A DNA stretch of 46,235 nucleotides from Gemmatimonadaceae bacterium (lineage in GTDB: Bacteria > Gemmatimonadota > Gemmatimonadetes > Gemmatimonadales > Gemmatimonadaceae), in NCBI GenBank assembly GCA_020853635.1, contig JADYYN010000101.1, forward strand, positions 1-46,235, given 5' to 3'. How positions within the stretch are numbered: position 1 is the first letter of the stretch; each line of letters opens with the position of its first letter. Both the position numbers and the translations under genes were made by a program. Below the pieces are notes generated by a model. It worked only from the letters and a program-made list of their open reading frames with translations. It did not search any database and had not been told where the DNA came from. Below, in pieces: positions 15,564 to 23,453 of this stretch.

Positions 15564-16091
15564 ATGATCGCCGCGAACGTATCGCGAGCTGCGATCGTAG
15601 TGTGCGCCGCCACCACGATCAGCTGCACGATGCACACCACGCGCTCGACGGCGGGTGCTCCTCGCATCGACTCTGCAGGTCAGACCGTTCTCCGTATGCC
15701 GGAGGACGACCGTCGTCGCGTACTGGTGGGGCGCTGGCACGTGGAGTTCCGATGGGAGGCGCGCCGACGGGCGCTCATCGGGGCGATCGAACTCCGCGAT
15801 TCGATCGTGTCCACGTTCCCCGTCCGGGGTGTTCGGAGCCTTGTGGATGCCGACTTCGCGACAGCCTTCGGATTGTCGTTCGCGTGTCTTGACCAGACCC
15901 GGGGCGTGCTCGGTGTCGCAGTCACGGGATCCGAGGTCGAGTTCGACTTCTCGCCGTGGTGTCTCGACAACAATCTCAAGGTGCGCGCCACGCTACGAGA
16001 CCGCGAAATCGTGGGCCGGTGGACCATGGTGCGGTTCGCCGGTCCGGGGCCCGAGGGCGGGACGTTCCGAATGTGGCGTGACGGTTCCTAG
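15564..16091 (+). CDS. lipoprotein of unknown function
   Basis: The 175-residue product has a signal peptide with lipobox TISC. The mature part shows alternating beta strands: LVGRWHVEFRWEARR, LIGAIELRD, VTGSEVEFDFSPWC, REIVGRWTMVRFAGPG. The repeated 'GRW' at strand starts is reminiscent of small lipocalin/avidin-like barrels; no motif proves that. It starts 9 bases after the preceding lipoprotein gene, so the two are likely co-transcribed. Confidence 0.67.
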   Translation: MIAANVSRAAIVVCAATTISCTMHTTRSTAGAPRIDSAGQTVLRMPEDDRRRVLVGRWHVEFRWEARRRALIGAIELRDSIVSTFPVRGVRSLVDADFATAFGLSFACLDQTRGVLGVAVTGSEVEFDFSPWCLDNNLKVRATLRDREIVGRWTMVRFAGPGPEGGTFRMWRDGS

Positions 16092-16180
16092 GCGCGACCG
16101 CGCCCCTAGATTTTTGATGAACGGTCACTTCACGCCCCGCTGTCCCGTGCATCACGACGACCTGAGGAGTGAGGCAAAGT

Positions 16181-16429
16181 ATGAGCGAACATCTCGTTGA
16201 TCGTCTTGGCAGGGCGATCATCGCGGCGCTTGGCGCCGGTGCGCTGACGGCGGTGGTCGCGCTGTTTCAGGGGACGAGCATGACGGCGTCGGCGTATGCC
16301 GCGTTCGTCAGCATGCTGGCGGTTTCCGCGTTCGTCGAGTGGCGCGTAATGTGGCGCGCCGACAGTGCGGGCTCCGCCTTTGGGCGGTCGACTGAAGGCC
16401 GAGTCACATCGCCGCACGTCGGCAGGTAG
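16181..16429 (+). CDS. small two-TM membrane protein
   Basis: The 82-residue product starts MSEHLVDRLGRAIIAALGAG; hydrophobic segments at about residues 11-29 and 34-53 form a hairpin, with a basic C-terminal tail. A GAGGAGTGAGG tract upstream supports the ATG. No family is recognised. It stands alone between lipoprotein genes. Confidence 0.57.
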   Translation: MSEHLVDRLGRAIIAALGAGALTAVVALFQGTSMTASAYAAFVSMLAVSAFVEWRVMWRADSAGSAFGRSTEGRVTSPHVGR

Positions 16430-16467
16430 TAACGGCGGGACGACGGGTGCTCCACCAAGGAGGAAAC

Positions 16468-16857
16468 GTGCGATTCACATGGTTGGCGGTGTTCCTGCTG
16501 ATGCTCTCGTGTTCGGAACCGGTCTGCGGCTGCTCGCCGATCCCGAACGCCATCCAATTGCAGGGCACCCTGCAGTCGGCGGCGGGAGTTCCACAGCCCG
16601 GCAAACGTGTGCGCGCCGAAGTCGCCGCGGCGACCTGCACAACCTATTTCGACACCTACTCGAGTAGCGTGACGGATGCCGCGGGGCTGCTCAGGCTCGA
16701 GATCGAGACGCCGCGAGTGGATTCCGTCTGCGTTCGGCTCTTCGCGCGCGACACGACCCCTGGCGCGCCGGAGGTCCAACTCGTCGGTCCGCTGCGGGTT
16801 CCGGGCGGAAGTCCACGTGTCGAGCCGGTGGCGGTCACGCTCGTGCTCCCGCCGTGA
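16468..16857 (+). CDS. CGC-motif lipoprotein, copy 1
   Basis: The GTG start is decided by a near-perfect AAGGAGGAAAC ribosome binding site directly upstream and by the lipoprotein signal MRFTWLAVFLLMLSC. The 129-residue product has a CGC motif shortly after the anchor (EPVCGCSPIP), then a beta-sandwich pattern (IQLQGTLQSAAGVPQPGKRV, LLRLEIETPR, VCVRLFARDT) like carboxypeptidase-regulatory/Ig-type domains. A clear relative follows at 17.4 kb with the same layout. It overlaps the next micro-ORF by GTGA. Confidence 0.7.
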   Translation: MRFTWLAVFLLMLSCSEPVCGCSPIPNAIQLQGTLQSAAGVPQPGKRVRAEVAAATCTTYFDTYSSSVTDAAGLLRLEIETPRVDSVCVRLFARDTTPGAPEVQLVGPLRVPGGSPRVEPVAVTLVLPP

Positions 16858-16976
16858 GCGTGCGGGCGTCGCCGCGGTGGCTCTACGTGGGCGCAGCGTT
16901 CACTGCCGCGGCGGTGGTGCGCTTCGTTGCGCACCTGCTCTGGGAGGCACTGCAACTCAACGCGCGCCGACGTTGA
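16854..16976 (+). CDS. 40-residue single-TM protein
   Basis: A GTG overlapping the preceding TGA opens a 40-codon frame: MSVRASPRWLYVGAAFTAAA then VVRFVAHLLWEALQLNARRR. It has one hydrophobic helix flanked by basic residues. The overlap suggests translational coupling with the CGC lipoprotein gene. No homologue is known to me; the clean composition makes it more likely real than chance. Confidence 0.5.
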   Translation: MSVRASPRWLYVGAAFTAAAVVRFVAHLLWEALQLNARRR

Positions 16977-17065
16977 TGGTGAGCCGCGCGCGTGCAATCT
17001 TGGTAGGACGGTGATGGCACAACCTTGTTGGCAGGCCGAGGAGTCGGCCGCGGAGACGCGAGAAC

Positions 17066-17368
17066 GTGCACTATCACGCGTGGCGCAACCCCGACGGCAA
17101 TATCCTGTTCATCGAGTACTCGCTGGACGACTTGGAGCGCGACGGTCCGCCCGAGCCTGATCTCGAGCACCTCTATATGGTCGAGGCAGCAACGTGGGAG
17201 GAGGCCATGTCGATCCATCATCTGCGAATGGGATGGGATCCATATCGGCCGCTCGGTAAGGCGGCGCCGTGCGAGTTCTGCGGAGCATTGGTCTATCCGC
17301 ACGGGACCGGCCTCTGCTGGAAATGTGGGTGCGTTGCACGTCGCCCTCCGCATGACGACGAGTCGTGA
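17066..17368 (+). CDS. zinc-ribbon protein of unknown function
   Basis: The 100-residue soluble product starts MHYHAWRNPDGNILFIEYSL and ends in a zinc ribbon: CEFC (residues about 78-81) and CWKC (about 93-96), spaced as two CxxC knuckles joined by GALVYPHGTGL. The middle has an acidic helix and the segment EEAMSIHHLRMGWDPY. Such treble-clef or rubredoxin-like ribbons bind Zn(II) and often mediate protein or nucleic-acid contacts. The GTG start has GGAGACG upstream. The specific family and partner are not recognised. Confidence 0.7.
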   Translation: MHYHAWRNPDGNILFIEYSLDDLERDGPPEPDLEHLYMVEAATWEEAMSIHHLRMGWDPYRPLGKAAPCEFCGALVYPHGTGLCWKCGCVARRPPHDDES

Positions 17369-17394
17369 CGTATCGGGGCCATCTCGGGTATACT
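17365..17394 (+). promoter_or_regulatory. candidate promoter for CGC lipoprotein copy 2
   Basis: TATACT at 17389-17394 is a strong -10 match, preceded by GTGACG at 17365-17370 (4/6 to TTGACA) with an 18-base spacer. It lies about 30 bases before the ATG of the lipoprotein gene. Confidence 0.42.
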
Positions 17395-17423
17395 CAGACA
17401 TCCGCGACTCCCACCCGACCACA

Positions 17424-17828
17424 ATGAAACGCCTGTCGTTGCTCGGACTGGTGGCGGTCGTTGCCTGCGCCGAGGCGCTCGCACCGCGCACGCTCTGCGG
17501 TTGCACCATCGCCAGTCCGGGGGCCTTCGTCTCGGGAGTTCTGGCGGCTGAGGACGGACGCCCGGTTGAGGGCGCGCGCGTGCAGTTTGTGGTCTGGACG
17601 CTGCCCGACACCATCAACCGGATCTCGCGCTCGACACTCACCGATTCCGGTGGACGGTTCGAACTCTTCGCGCTCGGCGCGACTGAGGGTTCACGGTGGG
17701 TCCACGTGTTCGTGCACGATACCGCGTCCGGAAGGATCACGCGGCCGGCCCCCGAGAGTCTGCTCGTGCGGTTCCGCTACAGCCCCCCATTCGATACCGC
17801 GCGGGCGACGCTCGCGTACAGGCCATAA
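17424..17828 (+). CDS. CGC-motif lipoprotein, copy 2
   Basis: The product is 134 residues with signal MKRLSLLGLVAVVAC and a CGC motif (TLCGCTIASP) like the protein at 16.47 kb. The body matches an Ig-like or carboxypeptidase-regulatory domain: FVSGVLAAEDGRPVEGARVQ, STLTDSGGRFELFALG, WVHVFVHDT. Such domains are structural or adhesive modules of exported proteins. The two copies are separated by a micro-ORF and the zinc-ribbon gene, so they probably arose by local duplication and have diverged considerably. Confidence 0.7.
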   Translation: MKRLSLLGLVAVVACAEALAPRTLCGCTIASPGAFVSGVLAAEDGRPVEGARVQFVVWTLPDTINRISRSTLTDSGGRFELFALGATEGSRWVHVFVHDTASGRITRPAPESLLVRFRYSPPFDTARATLAYRP

Positions 17829-17879
17829 CGTTCCGCCATGCGTGCTTCGACTTCGTCGTCATCACTCGCCGCTCGCGTC

Positions 17880-18221
17880 ATGAAACGGACCGCACTCATT
17901 CTCGTCGCGCTGTTCGCGCTGGGCTGCAGCGACCCACTCTCCCCGACCGACGTCGCCGGTCGGTACCAGCTCGAGCGCGTGCAGAACGCCCCGCTGCCCT
18001 TCGTCTTGCCCTCACCAGCGGATCGGATGCAGCGCCTGCTCAGCGGCCACTTGATCCTGTCCGCGGACGGATCAGCCGAGGAGGTGATGCACATCGAGCA
18101 GCACTCGGGTCCGGGAGCGACCATTATAGTCGTGCAACGGACCGACTTGGTGTACGAGGGCGATGCGCTGGTCGAGACGGACGGCCTGCACTACGTTCGG
18201 TCCGAGATCACAACGCAGTGA
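17880..18221 (+). CDS. small lipoprotein of unknown function
   Basis: Starting at MKRTALILVALFALGC gives a compact lipoprotein signal (lipobox ALGC); an in-frame ATG 14 codons upstream would add a Ser/Thr-rich N-terminus. The 113-residue product reads SPTDVAGRYQLERVQNAPLPF, LSGHLILSADGSAEEVM and ends beta-rich. The 'GRY.L..V.....P' opening recalls lipocalin-type lipoproteins, but this is only a resemblance. Confidence 0.66.
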   Translation: MKRTALILVALFALGCSDPLSPTDVAGRYQLERVQNAPLPFVLPSPADRMQRLLSGHLILSADGSAEEVMHIEQHSGPGATIIVVQRTDLVYEGDALVETDGLHYVRSEITTQ

Positions 18222-18255
18222 CGCGGTAGCACTCACACCGAGGAGCCGATCGAGC

Positions 18256-19089
18256 ATGTCCGGACCCGTTCCATCCGTGCTCCTCGGCCTCTTCATCGGT
18301 CTGGCAGGTGCGCTCACATGGTCGCGTCTGGTGGTGGCGAACACGCGCTCCCTGTCCGCGATCCCGTGGGCCGTCGTGGTCATGGCGCCCCTCCTCGCGT
18401 TGTGGTGGCACTACTTCGCGCGGGGCCGCGGCTGGCCGCGTCGCACGGCCGAGGTGCGGAAGCTCTTGGGGCGCGCGAACCGCGTGCCCGATCACCTCTG
18501 GGGACCGGCGCTCGGGGCCGGCATGCTGGGTCTGATGTCGACGCTCCTCCTGCAAGGCGTGCTGGCGCGTCTCGTCACGCTGCCGCAGCAGCGTGACTTG
18601 GATCCCAGTCAGTATCCGCTGTTCACGGTGTTCTCATGGCTGGTGATGAGTGCGGCCGTCTCGGGCGTCGTCGAGGAGACGGCCGCACGCGGATACATCC
18701 AAGGCGGTATCGAGCGTCGCTATGGCATCGCGCCGGCCATTCTGCTCACGGGCATGCTCTTCGGCGCGAGCCACTTCACGCACCCGGAAGTCGGGATCGT
18801 GTTGCTCCCCTTCTACATCGCCGTGTCCGCCGTGTACGGCCTCCTGGCCAGCGCGACCAACTCGATCTATCCGAGCATGGTGCTCCACGGAGGCGGGAAC
18901 CTGTTCTCCGCGTTCGGTTTGGTCGTCCAAGGGCGCTCGGAGTGGGCGCCGTCAGCTGCGCCGGCGCCGACCATCTGGGAAACGGGGCCCGACGGACCGT
19001 TCTTCGTCACGCTCGGCGCTCTCGCGATCATGGGGGTGGCAACGGTGATGGCCTACCGCGGGCTGTTCCGGCTCGCCCGCTCGCAATGA
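18256..19089 (+). CDS. CPBP family intramembrane glutamic endopeptidase
   Basis: The 277-residue multi-span protein carries the three CPBP/Abi (Rce1-like) motifs: EETAARG (Glu140-Glu141, Arg145), the FGASHF helix with His173, and HGGGN (His211, Asn215). Hydrophobic helices surround each motif. These membrane proteases cleave within or near the membrane; in bacteria they are linked to peptide maturation, immunity or signalling, but the substrate cannot be read here. The ATG has GAGGAG nearby upstream. Its role relative to the neighbouring lipoproteins is unknown. Confidence 0.92.
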   Translation: MSGPVPSVLLGLFIGLAGALTWSRLVVANTRSLSAIPWAVVVMAPLLALWWHYFARGRGWPRRTAEVRKLLGRANRVPDHLWGPALGAGMLGLMSTLLLQGVLARLVTLPQQRDLDPSQYPLFTVFSWLVMSAAVSGVVEETAARGYIQGGIERRYGIAPAILLTGMLFGASHFTHPEVGIVLLPFYIAVSAVYGLLASATNSIYPSMVLHGGGNLFSAFGLVVQGRSEWAPSAAPAPTIWETGPDGPFFVTLGALAIMGVATVMAYRGLFRLARSQ

Positions 19090-19134
19090 CGCGATGACTG
19101 GAGGTTTCCCTTCTCTCACGCCGGAGCGGCGTCC

Positions 19135-19809
19135 GTGCGCCACTATCTGATCCTCGCGGCCGTCGCATTCCTCTGCGCCAGCGCACCACTCAGCACCGCG
19201 CTCCACGCCCAGCGCCGCGGTGCGCCGCTCGAGATCACGCTCGCCCACGACTCGCCGCCCGAACGCGCGACCGCAGAAAGACTGCGGGAGCTGCTGCAGA
19301 CGTACGATGTCGATCGCTGGCTCTACACGCGCCGCGTGGTGATCGACGAGCGAACGACACCGTTCTCGCATCCGGTGCTCACGCTCACGCCGCGCCTGCC
19401 GCGTGCGGGCGCGACGGCGGCGGCAGTCGCGGCGGCCGACCGTCGGTTGCTCGCCGACTTCCTACACGAGCAGTTCCATTGGCTCGAAGAGGGCAACCCG
19501 CAGTTCCGCTCAGCGATGCAGGCCTTCCAGACGCAGTTCCCCGATGCACCCGCCGGCGGACCGACAGGTGCGAAGGATCTGGAGAGCACGTATCGCCACC
19601 TCCTCGTCTGCGACCTCGAACTGCAGGTGCTCACGGAGTTGTTCGGGGCCCAGGCGGCGCGGGAGGAACTGGCGGCGCGGCGCTACTACACCTGGATCTA
19701 CGAGCGCGTGCTCGAGGATCCGAAGGTCCGCGAGATCGTCATTGAGCACGGGTTCCTGCTCACCGGCAGCGGCCTGAGCCGCCGCGGCATTTTGGCGCCG
19801 CCGGGATGA
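19135..19809 (+). CDS. secreted protein with HExxH motif
   Basis: The GTG start gives 224 residues with a cleavable signal peptide (MRHYLILAAVAFLCASAPLS, ending ...LHAQ). Residues 111-115 are HEQFH, a zinc-metalloprotease-type HExxH, within LADFLHEQFHWLEEGN. Downstream, KDLESTYRHLLVCDLELQVL supplies glutamates that could be the third ligand of a gluzincin-like site. The rest is helical. A periplasmic zinc hydrolase is plausible, but the family is not recognised. It converges on the kinase-permease gene with 40 bases between. Confidence 0.65.
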   Translation: MRHYLILAAVAFLCASAPLSTALHAQRRGAPLEITLAHDSPPERATAERLRELLQTYDVDRWLYTRRVVIDERTTPFSHPVLTLTPRLPRAGATAAAVAAADRRLLADFLHEQFHWLEEGNPQFRSAMQAFQTQFPDAPAGGPTGAKDLESTYRHLLVCDLELQVLTELFGAQAAREELAARRYYTWIYERVLEDPKVREIVIEHGFLLTGSGLSRRGILAPPG

Positions 19810-19849
19810 CATTGCGGTGAGGTTCCGGTGCAGTGACGCGGTCGGTCGA

Positions 19850-22800
19850 CTATTCCGCCCGCAGCGCGATCCCCGGCGCGATCCGTAGCGCGCGCCACGC
19901 CGGCAGTGCCACCGCGGCCATACACGCCAGCGCGAGCACGGCCAGCGCGGCAAACAGTGAGCGTGGATCACCTGGCGTCAGGTCGAACAACAGCGAACGC
20001 ACCACCCGTGCGACGCTGAGCCCCGACGCGACGCCGAGCACGAGCCCCACTCCCACGATCCACGTCGCCTCGCCCGCGACCAGTCGATAGACGCGCGACG
20101 GACTCGCGCCCAACGCCACGCGGATGCCGATCTCCCGCGTGCGGCGCTGCACCGCGAACGACAGCGTGCCGTACAGCCCGATGGCCGCGAGGAACACACC
20201 GAGCGCGGAGAAGCCCGCTGCCAGTGCGCCGAGCAGCGTGGCATCGCGGGTACGCGCACGACGTTGTTCCTCAAGATTGCCGACGTGTTCCAGCGGCAAT
20301 CGCGGTGCGGCTTCATTCATTGCCCTGCGAACACCGGCGGCGACTGGCGACTCCTCGCCGGCGACGCGCGCGTAGACCCAATACGAGTAGCTGGGGTCCT
20401 CATGGTCCGCCGAGAGCCAGACGGTCCGGGTCGGCTCCTCCTTCGGGTCGACGTGCCGCGTGTCCGCGACCACACCGACGATCTCGTAGGTCGACTCGTT
20501 CATGGTGAATCGACGGCCGATCGCTCCCGCGCCAAGCGCGAAGTGTCGGACGAACGATTCGTTGACGACCACAGCGCGCAACCCGGCCCCACCATCCGTT
20601 GACGCGAGATCGCGTCCCGCGCGAAACGGGACGCCCGCGAGCGTGAGAGTGCCGGGTGCCACGATGTCGAATCCGACCGACGAGTCCTCTCCGGAACGTT
20701 CCGCTTCACCTTCCATTCGGATGGAGCTCCCGCTGCGCGAACCGGTCAGGAAGCCGGTCGACGCACTGCCGACCGCCTCGACGCCCGGCACGGTGGCGAC
20801 CGCGGCGAGCAACGTCCGCCGCATCGCGCTCTGTTGTGCGCCGTCCATGCGCAGGCGCCCCGGTGCGACGCTGATCGCCAACACGCGTGCTTCCCTGAGA
20901 CCCGTGTCCGTTCGGTTCACCCGCAGCAGGCTATGGATGAAGAGCGTCCCGACGACGAGGAAACACGCCGCCACCGCCACCTGGATCATCACCAGGACGC
21001 CGCGCATGCGCGCGACCACACGCGACTCCGTGACCTGCGCGGTGCCGCTGCGGAGTACCTGCATCAGGTCAGGGCGGCTCGCGATGATCGCTGGCACGAG
21101 ACCGCAGAGCACGCCGCAGCACAGCGTGACCGCCGCGGCGAACACCACGCTGCGCGTGTCCAAGGTAAACGCGATCTCGGTGAGCCACGGCGGAGCCAGG
21201 CGCTCGATGCCCCGAAGCGTCAGCAGCGCGAACACGAGGCCGGCGACGAGTCCCGAACCCGCGAGCATCAGCGATTCGACGAGCAGCAGACGGGAGAGCG
21301 TCCCTCGCTTCGCACCGAGGGCGAGGCGCAGTGCGAGTTCGCCGCGGCGGTGCGAGCTCCGGACCATCAGGAGCCCGGACACGTTCGCGACCGCGGCCAG
21401 CAGGAGCATGACGGTGGTGACGATCAGGCCGGTGAGCGGGGCGAACGCCTGCGCGCGTGTGCCTCGCCGACTGTTGACCAGCGGTGTCGCACGCAGCGTC
21501 TTGGTGGCGAACGCTGCACGTGTGGTCGAGTCGCGGAACGACTGCGCCGGCAGCTCGACCTGCTGCACGATCGGCTGATACCGTGCATTGAGACGCGCGA
21601 TCGCTTGCTCGGCGCTGAGTCCGTCGGCCATGCGCCCGAGCGTATAGAGGAAGTAGAGGTTCCGGCGCTCCGCTGCCGGATGCAGGAACGCCCACGCCAG
21701 CTCGCGCACCTGGGAGATCGGGACGTAGAGCTGCGGGTTCGATCCGAACGTGACGCCGCGAAACCCCGGTGGTGCCACGCCGATGATGGTGAGCGGTTGC
21801 GCGTTCACCGACAGCGTCCGGCCGATGATGTCGTCGCGCTCGCCGAGTCGACTGCGCCAGAACTCATGCGAGACGACGACCACGGGGTGCGCGCCCATGA
21901 TGCGGTCGTCGTCGGGCCCGATCAGTCGTCCGTGACGGGGCACGACGCCAAGCGCGGGGAAGAACCCGCCGGTGACCAGCTGCCCTGCTACGACGTCGGC
22001 ATCGATGCCCACCTCCACCACGAACGAGCCGGGCACGAAGGCTCCGATGGACCGGAATCCGTCGGGCTGCGCCGCAAGATCCCGCACCATCGGGAGACTG
22101 AGCACGACATCGCACCCGCCGGCGCCGCTGCAACTCTGTGACCCGGGATTCGGGCTTTGTCCGTCGATCATCACCACGCGCTCCGCGTCGGGGATCGCCG
22201 GGGTCCGGAGGAGTGCCTGATCGAAGAGTGAGAATGCGGCGGCTCCCGCGCCGATCGCGAGGGCCAGTGTCACGACGCAGGTGATGGCGACGATGGGCGT
22301 CCGCCGGAGCGACCGCGCTGAAACGACCACGTCCTGCCAGAGCGTGCGCTGGAACCGGTCGTACAGTCCACCGCGCGCCGGGGTGGTCTGCGACGGCGGC
22401 GCATGCGCGATTGCGGCCGGCTCCTGCATTCGTCGGAGCATGTCCGCTGCGGCGCGTGGTCGCCGCTCGGGGTCCTTCTCGAGGCACTGCATCACCAGCG
22501 CGGCCAGCCCGGGTGGCACATCGGGTCGCGCCCGATCGATCGCGCGTGGGACTTCCGTCAGGTGCGCGGTCAACACTTTGTGCGGTGCTTCGTGTCGGAA
22601 CGGCGGCGATCCCGCCAACAGCTCGTAGGCCAACACACCCCAGGCATACAGGTCCACGCGGTGGTCCGCCGACGGGTCTCCCGCGATCTGCTCCGGCGCC
22701 ATGTAGCTGGCCGTGCCGAGCGAGACACCCTCACGGGTGATGACGTTCGCCTCTGCCGCGCCGATGTTCGCCGCCGCGCGAGGACCACTGCGCACGGTCG

Positions 22801-23287
22801 CTCTCACCTTGGCGATCCCGAAGTCGGTCACCACCGCGGAGTGCGCCGTGAGCAGGACGTTGTCGGGCTTGATGTCGCGATGCGTGACCCCGTGACGATG
22901 CGCATGGTCCAGTGCGCGCAGCACATCGCCGAGGATCGCCACGCTCTCGCGGATGCTCAGCGGTCCCCGGTCCAATCGCGACCGCAGCGACTCCCCGTGC
23001 ACCAGTGGCATGACGAAGGCGGGCAGCGGCCCGACCTCACGCGCCGTGAGGATCGGGACGATCTGTGGATGTTGCAGTGCCGCAAGCACCGCGATCTCCC
23101 GACGGAATCGTTCGATGGACTCAGGCGTGAGCAGCAGCGGCGGCAATATCTTGATCACCACCTCGCGATCCAGTCGCCGATCGCGGGCGCGGAACACGGA
23201 CGACATCCCTCCACCGGGGAGCGCCACGACCTCGTCGAACTCGTCCCCGAGCGACGCGGTGAGACTGCTGAGCAGGGACTCGGTCAT
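19850..23287 (-). CDS. Ser/Thr kinase fused to ADOP-type permease
   Basis: The 1145-residue product has an N-terminal Hanks-type kinase (about residues 16-290: Lys46 in VVIKIL, HRDIKPDN 137-144, DFG 155-157, APE 197-199, all catalytic residues present). It is followed by a first TM helix (about 332-352) and the duplicated MacB periplasmic/FtsX layout of the acidobacterial-duplicated-orphan-permease family. The two FtsX blocks are visible as ALRLALGAKRGTLSRLLLVE and TREIGIRVALGASPSRVYRL. ADOP proteins are permease-like without their own ATPase; the substrate is unknown. The ATG is chosen where the kinase begins. No ATPase gene adjoins it. Confidence 0.92.
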   Translation of the reverse strand: MTESLLSSLTASLGDEFDEVVALPGGGMSSVFRARDRRLDREVVIKILPPLLLTPESIERFRREIAVLAALQHPQIVPILTAREVGPLPAFVMPLVHGESLRSRLDRGPLSIRESVAILGDVLRALDHAHRHGVTHRDIKPDNVLLTAHSAVVTDFGIAKVRATVRSGPRAAANIGAAEANVITREGVSLGTASYMAPEQIAGDPSADHRVDLYAWGVLAYELLAGSPPFRHEAPHKVLTAHLTEVPRAIDRARPDVPPGLAALVMQCLEKDPERRPRAAADMLRRMQEPAAIAHAPPSQTTPARGGLYDRFQRTLWQDVVVSARSLRRTPIVAITCVVTLALAIGAGAAAFSLFDQALLRTPAIPDAERVVMIDGQSPNPGSQSCSGAGGCDVVLSLPMVRDLAAQPDGFRSIGAFVPGSFVVEVGIDADVVAGQLVTGGFFPALGVVPRHGRLIGPDDDRIMGAHPVVVVSHEFWRSRLGERDDIIGRTLSVNAQPLTIIGVAPPGFRGVTFGSNPQLYVPISQVRELAWAFLHPAAERRNLYFLYTLGRMADGLSAEQAIARLNARYQPIVQQVELPAQSFRDSTTRAAFATKTLRATPLVNSRRGTRAQAFAPLTGLIVTTVMLLLAAVANVSGLLMVRSSHRRGELALRLALGAKRGTLSRLLLVESLMLAGSGLVAGLVFALLTLRGIERLAPPWLTEIAFTLDTRSVVFAAAVTLCCGVLCGLVPAIIASRPDLMQVLRSGTAQVTESRVVARMRGVLVMIQVAVAACFLVVGTLFIHSLLRVNRTDTGLREARVLAISVAPGRLRMDGAQQSAMRRTLLAAVATVPGVEAVGSASTGFLTGSRSGSSIRMEGEAERSGEDSSVGFDIVAPGTLTLAGVPFRAGRDLASTDGGAGLRAVVVNESFVRHFALGAGAIGRRFTMNESTYEIVGVVADTRHVDPKEEPTRTVWLSADHEDPSYSYWVYARVAGEESPVAAGVRRAMNEAAPRLPLEHVGNLEEQRRARTRDATLLGALAAGFSALGVFLAAIGLYGTLSFAVQRRTREIGIRVALGASPSRVYRLVAGEATWIVGVGLVLGVASGLSVARVVRSLLFDLTPGDPRSLFAALAVLALACMAAVALPAWRALRIAPGIALRAE

Positions 23288-23453
23288 CTCGTGGCGGCTC
23301 CCGGTGGACGCGTCATGCGACGGCGAGCGGCACGATCCTGTTCTGCCGCCCACGTCCGACAACGAGAGGCAAGGGAGCGTTGCGCGAGGTGTGACGAACC
23401 GATAGACGGCGGGACGAGCCGTGCGTCGGGTCTGGTCTTGCGCGCGGTCGAGG

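Noticed and set aside
1-19000. Chromosomal integron suggested by small cassettes and TA loci
   Set aside because: No integrase and no repeated attC-like element with RYYYAAC/GTTRRRY ends between genes; several genes are also on the opposite strand or overlap.
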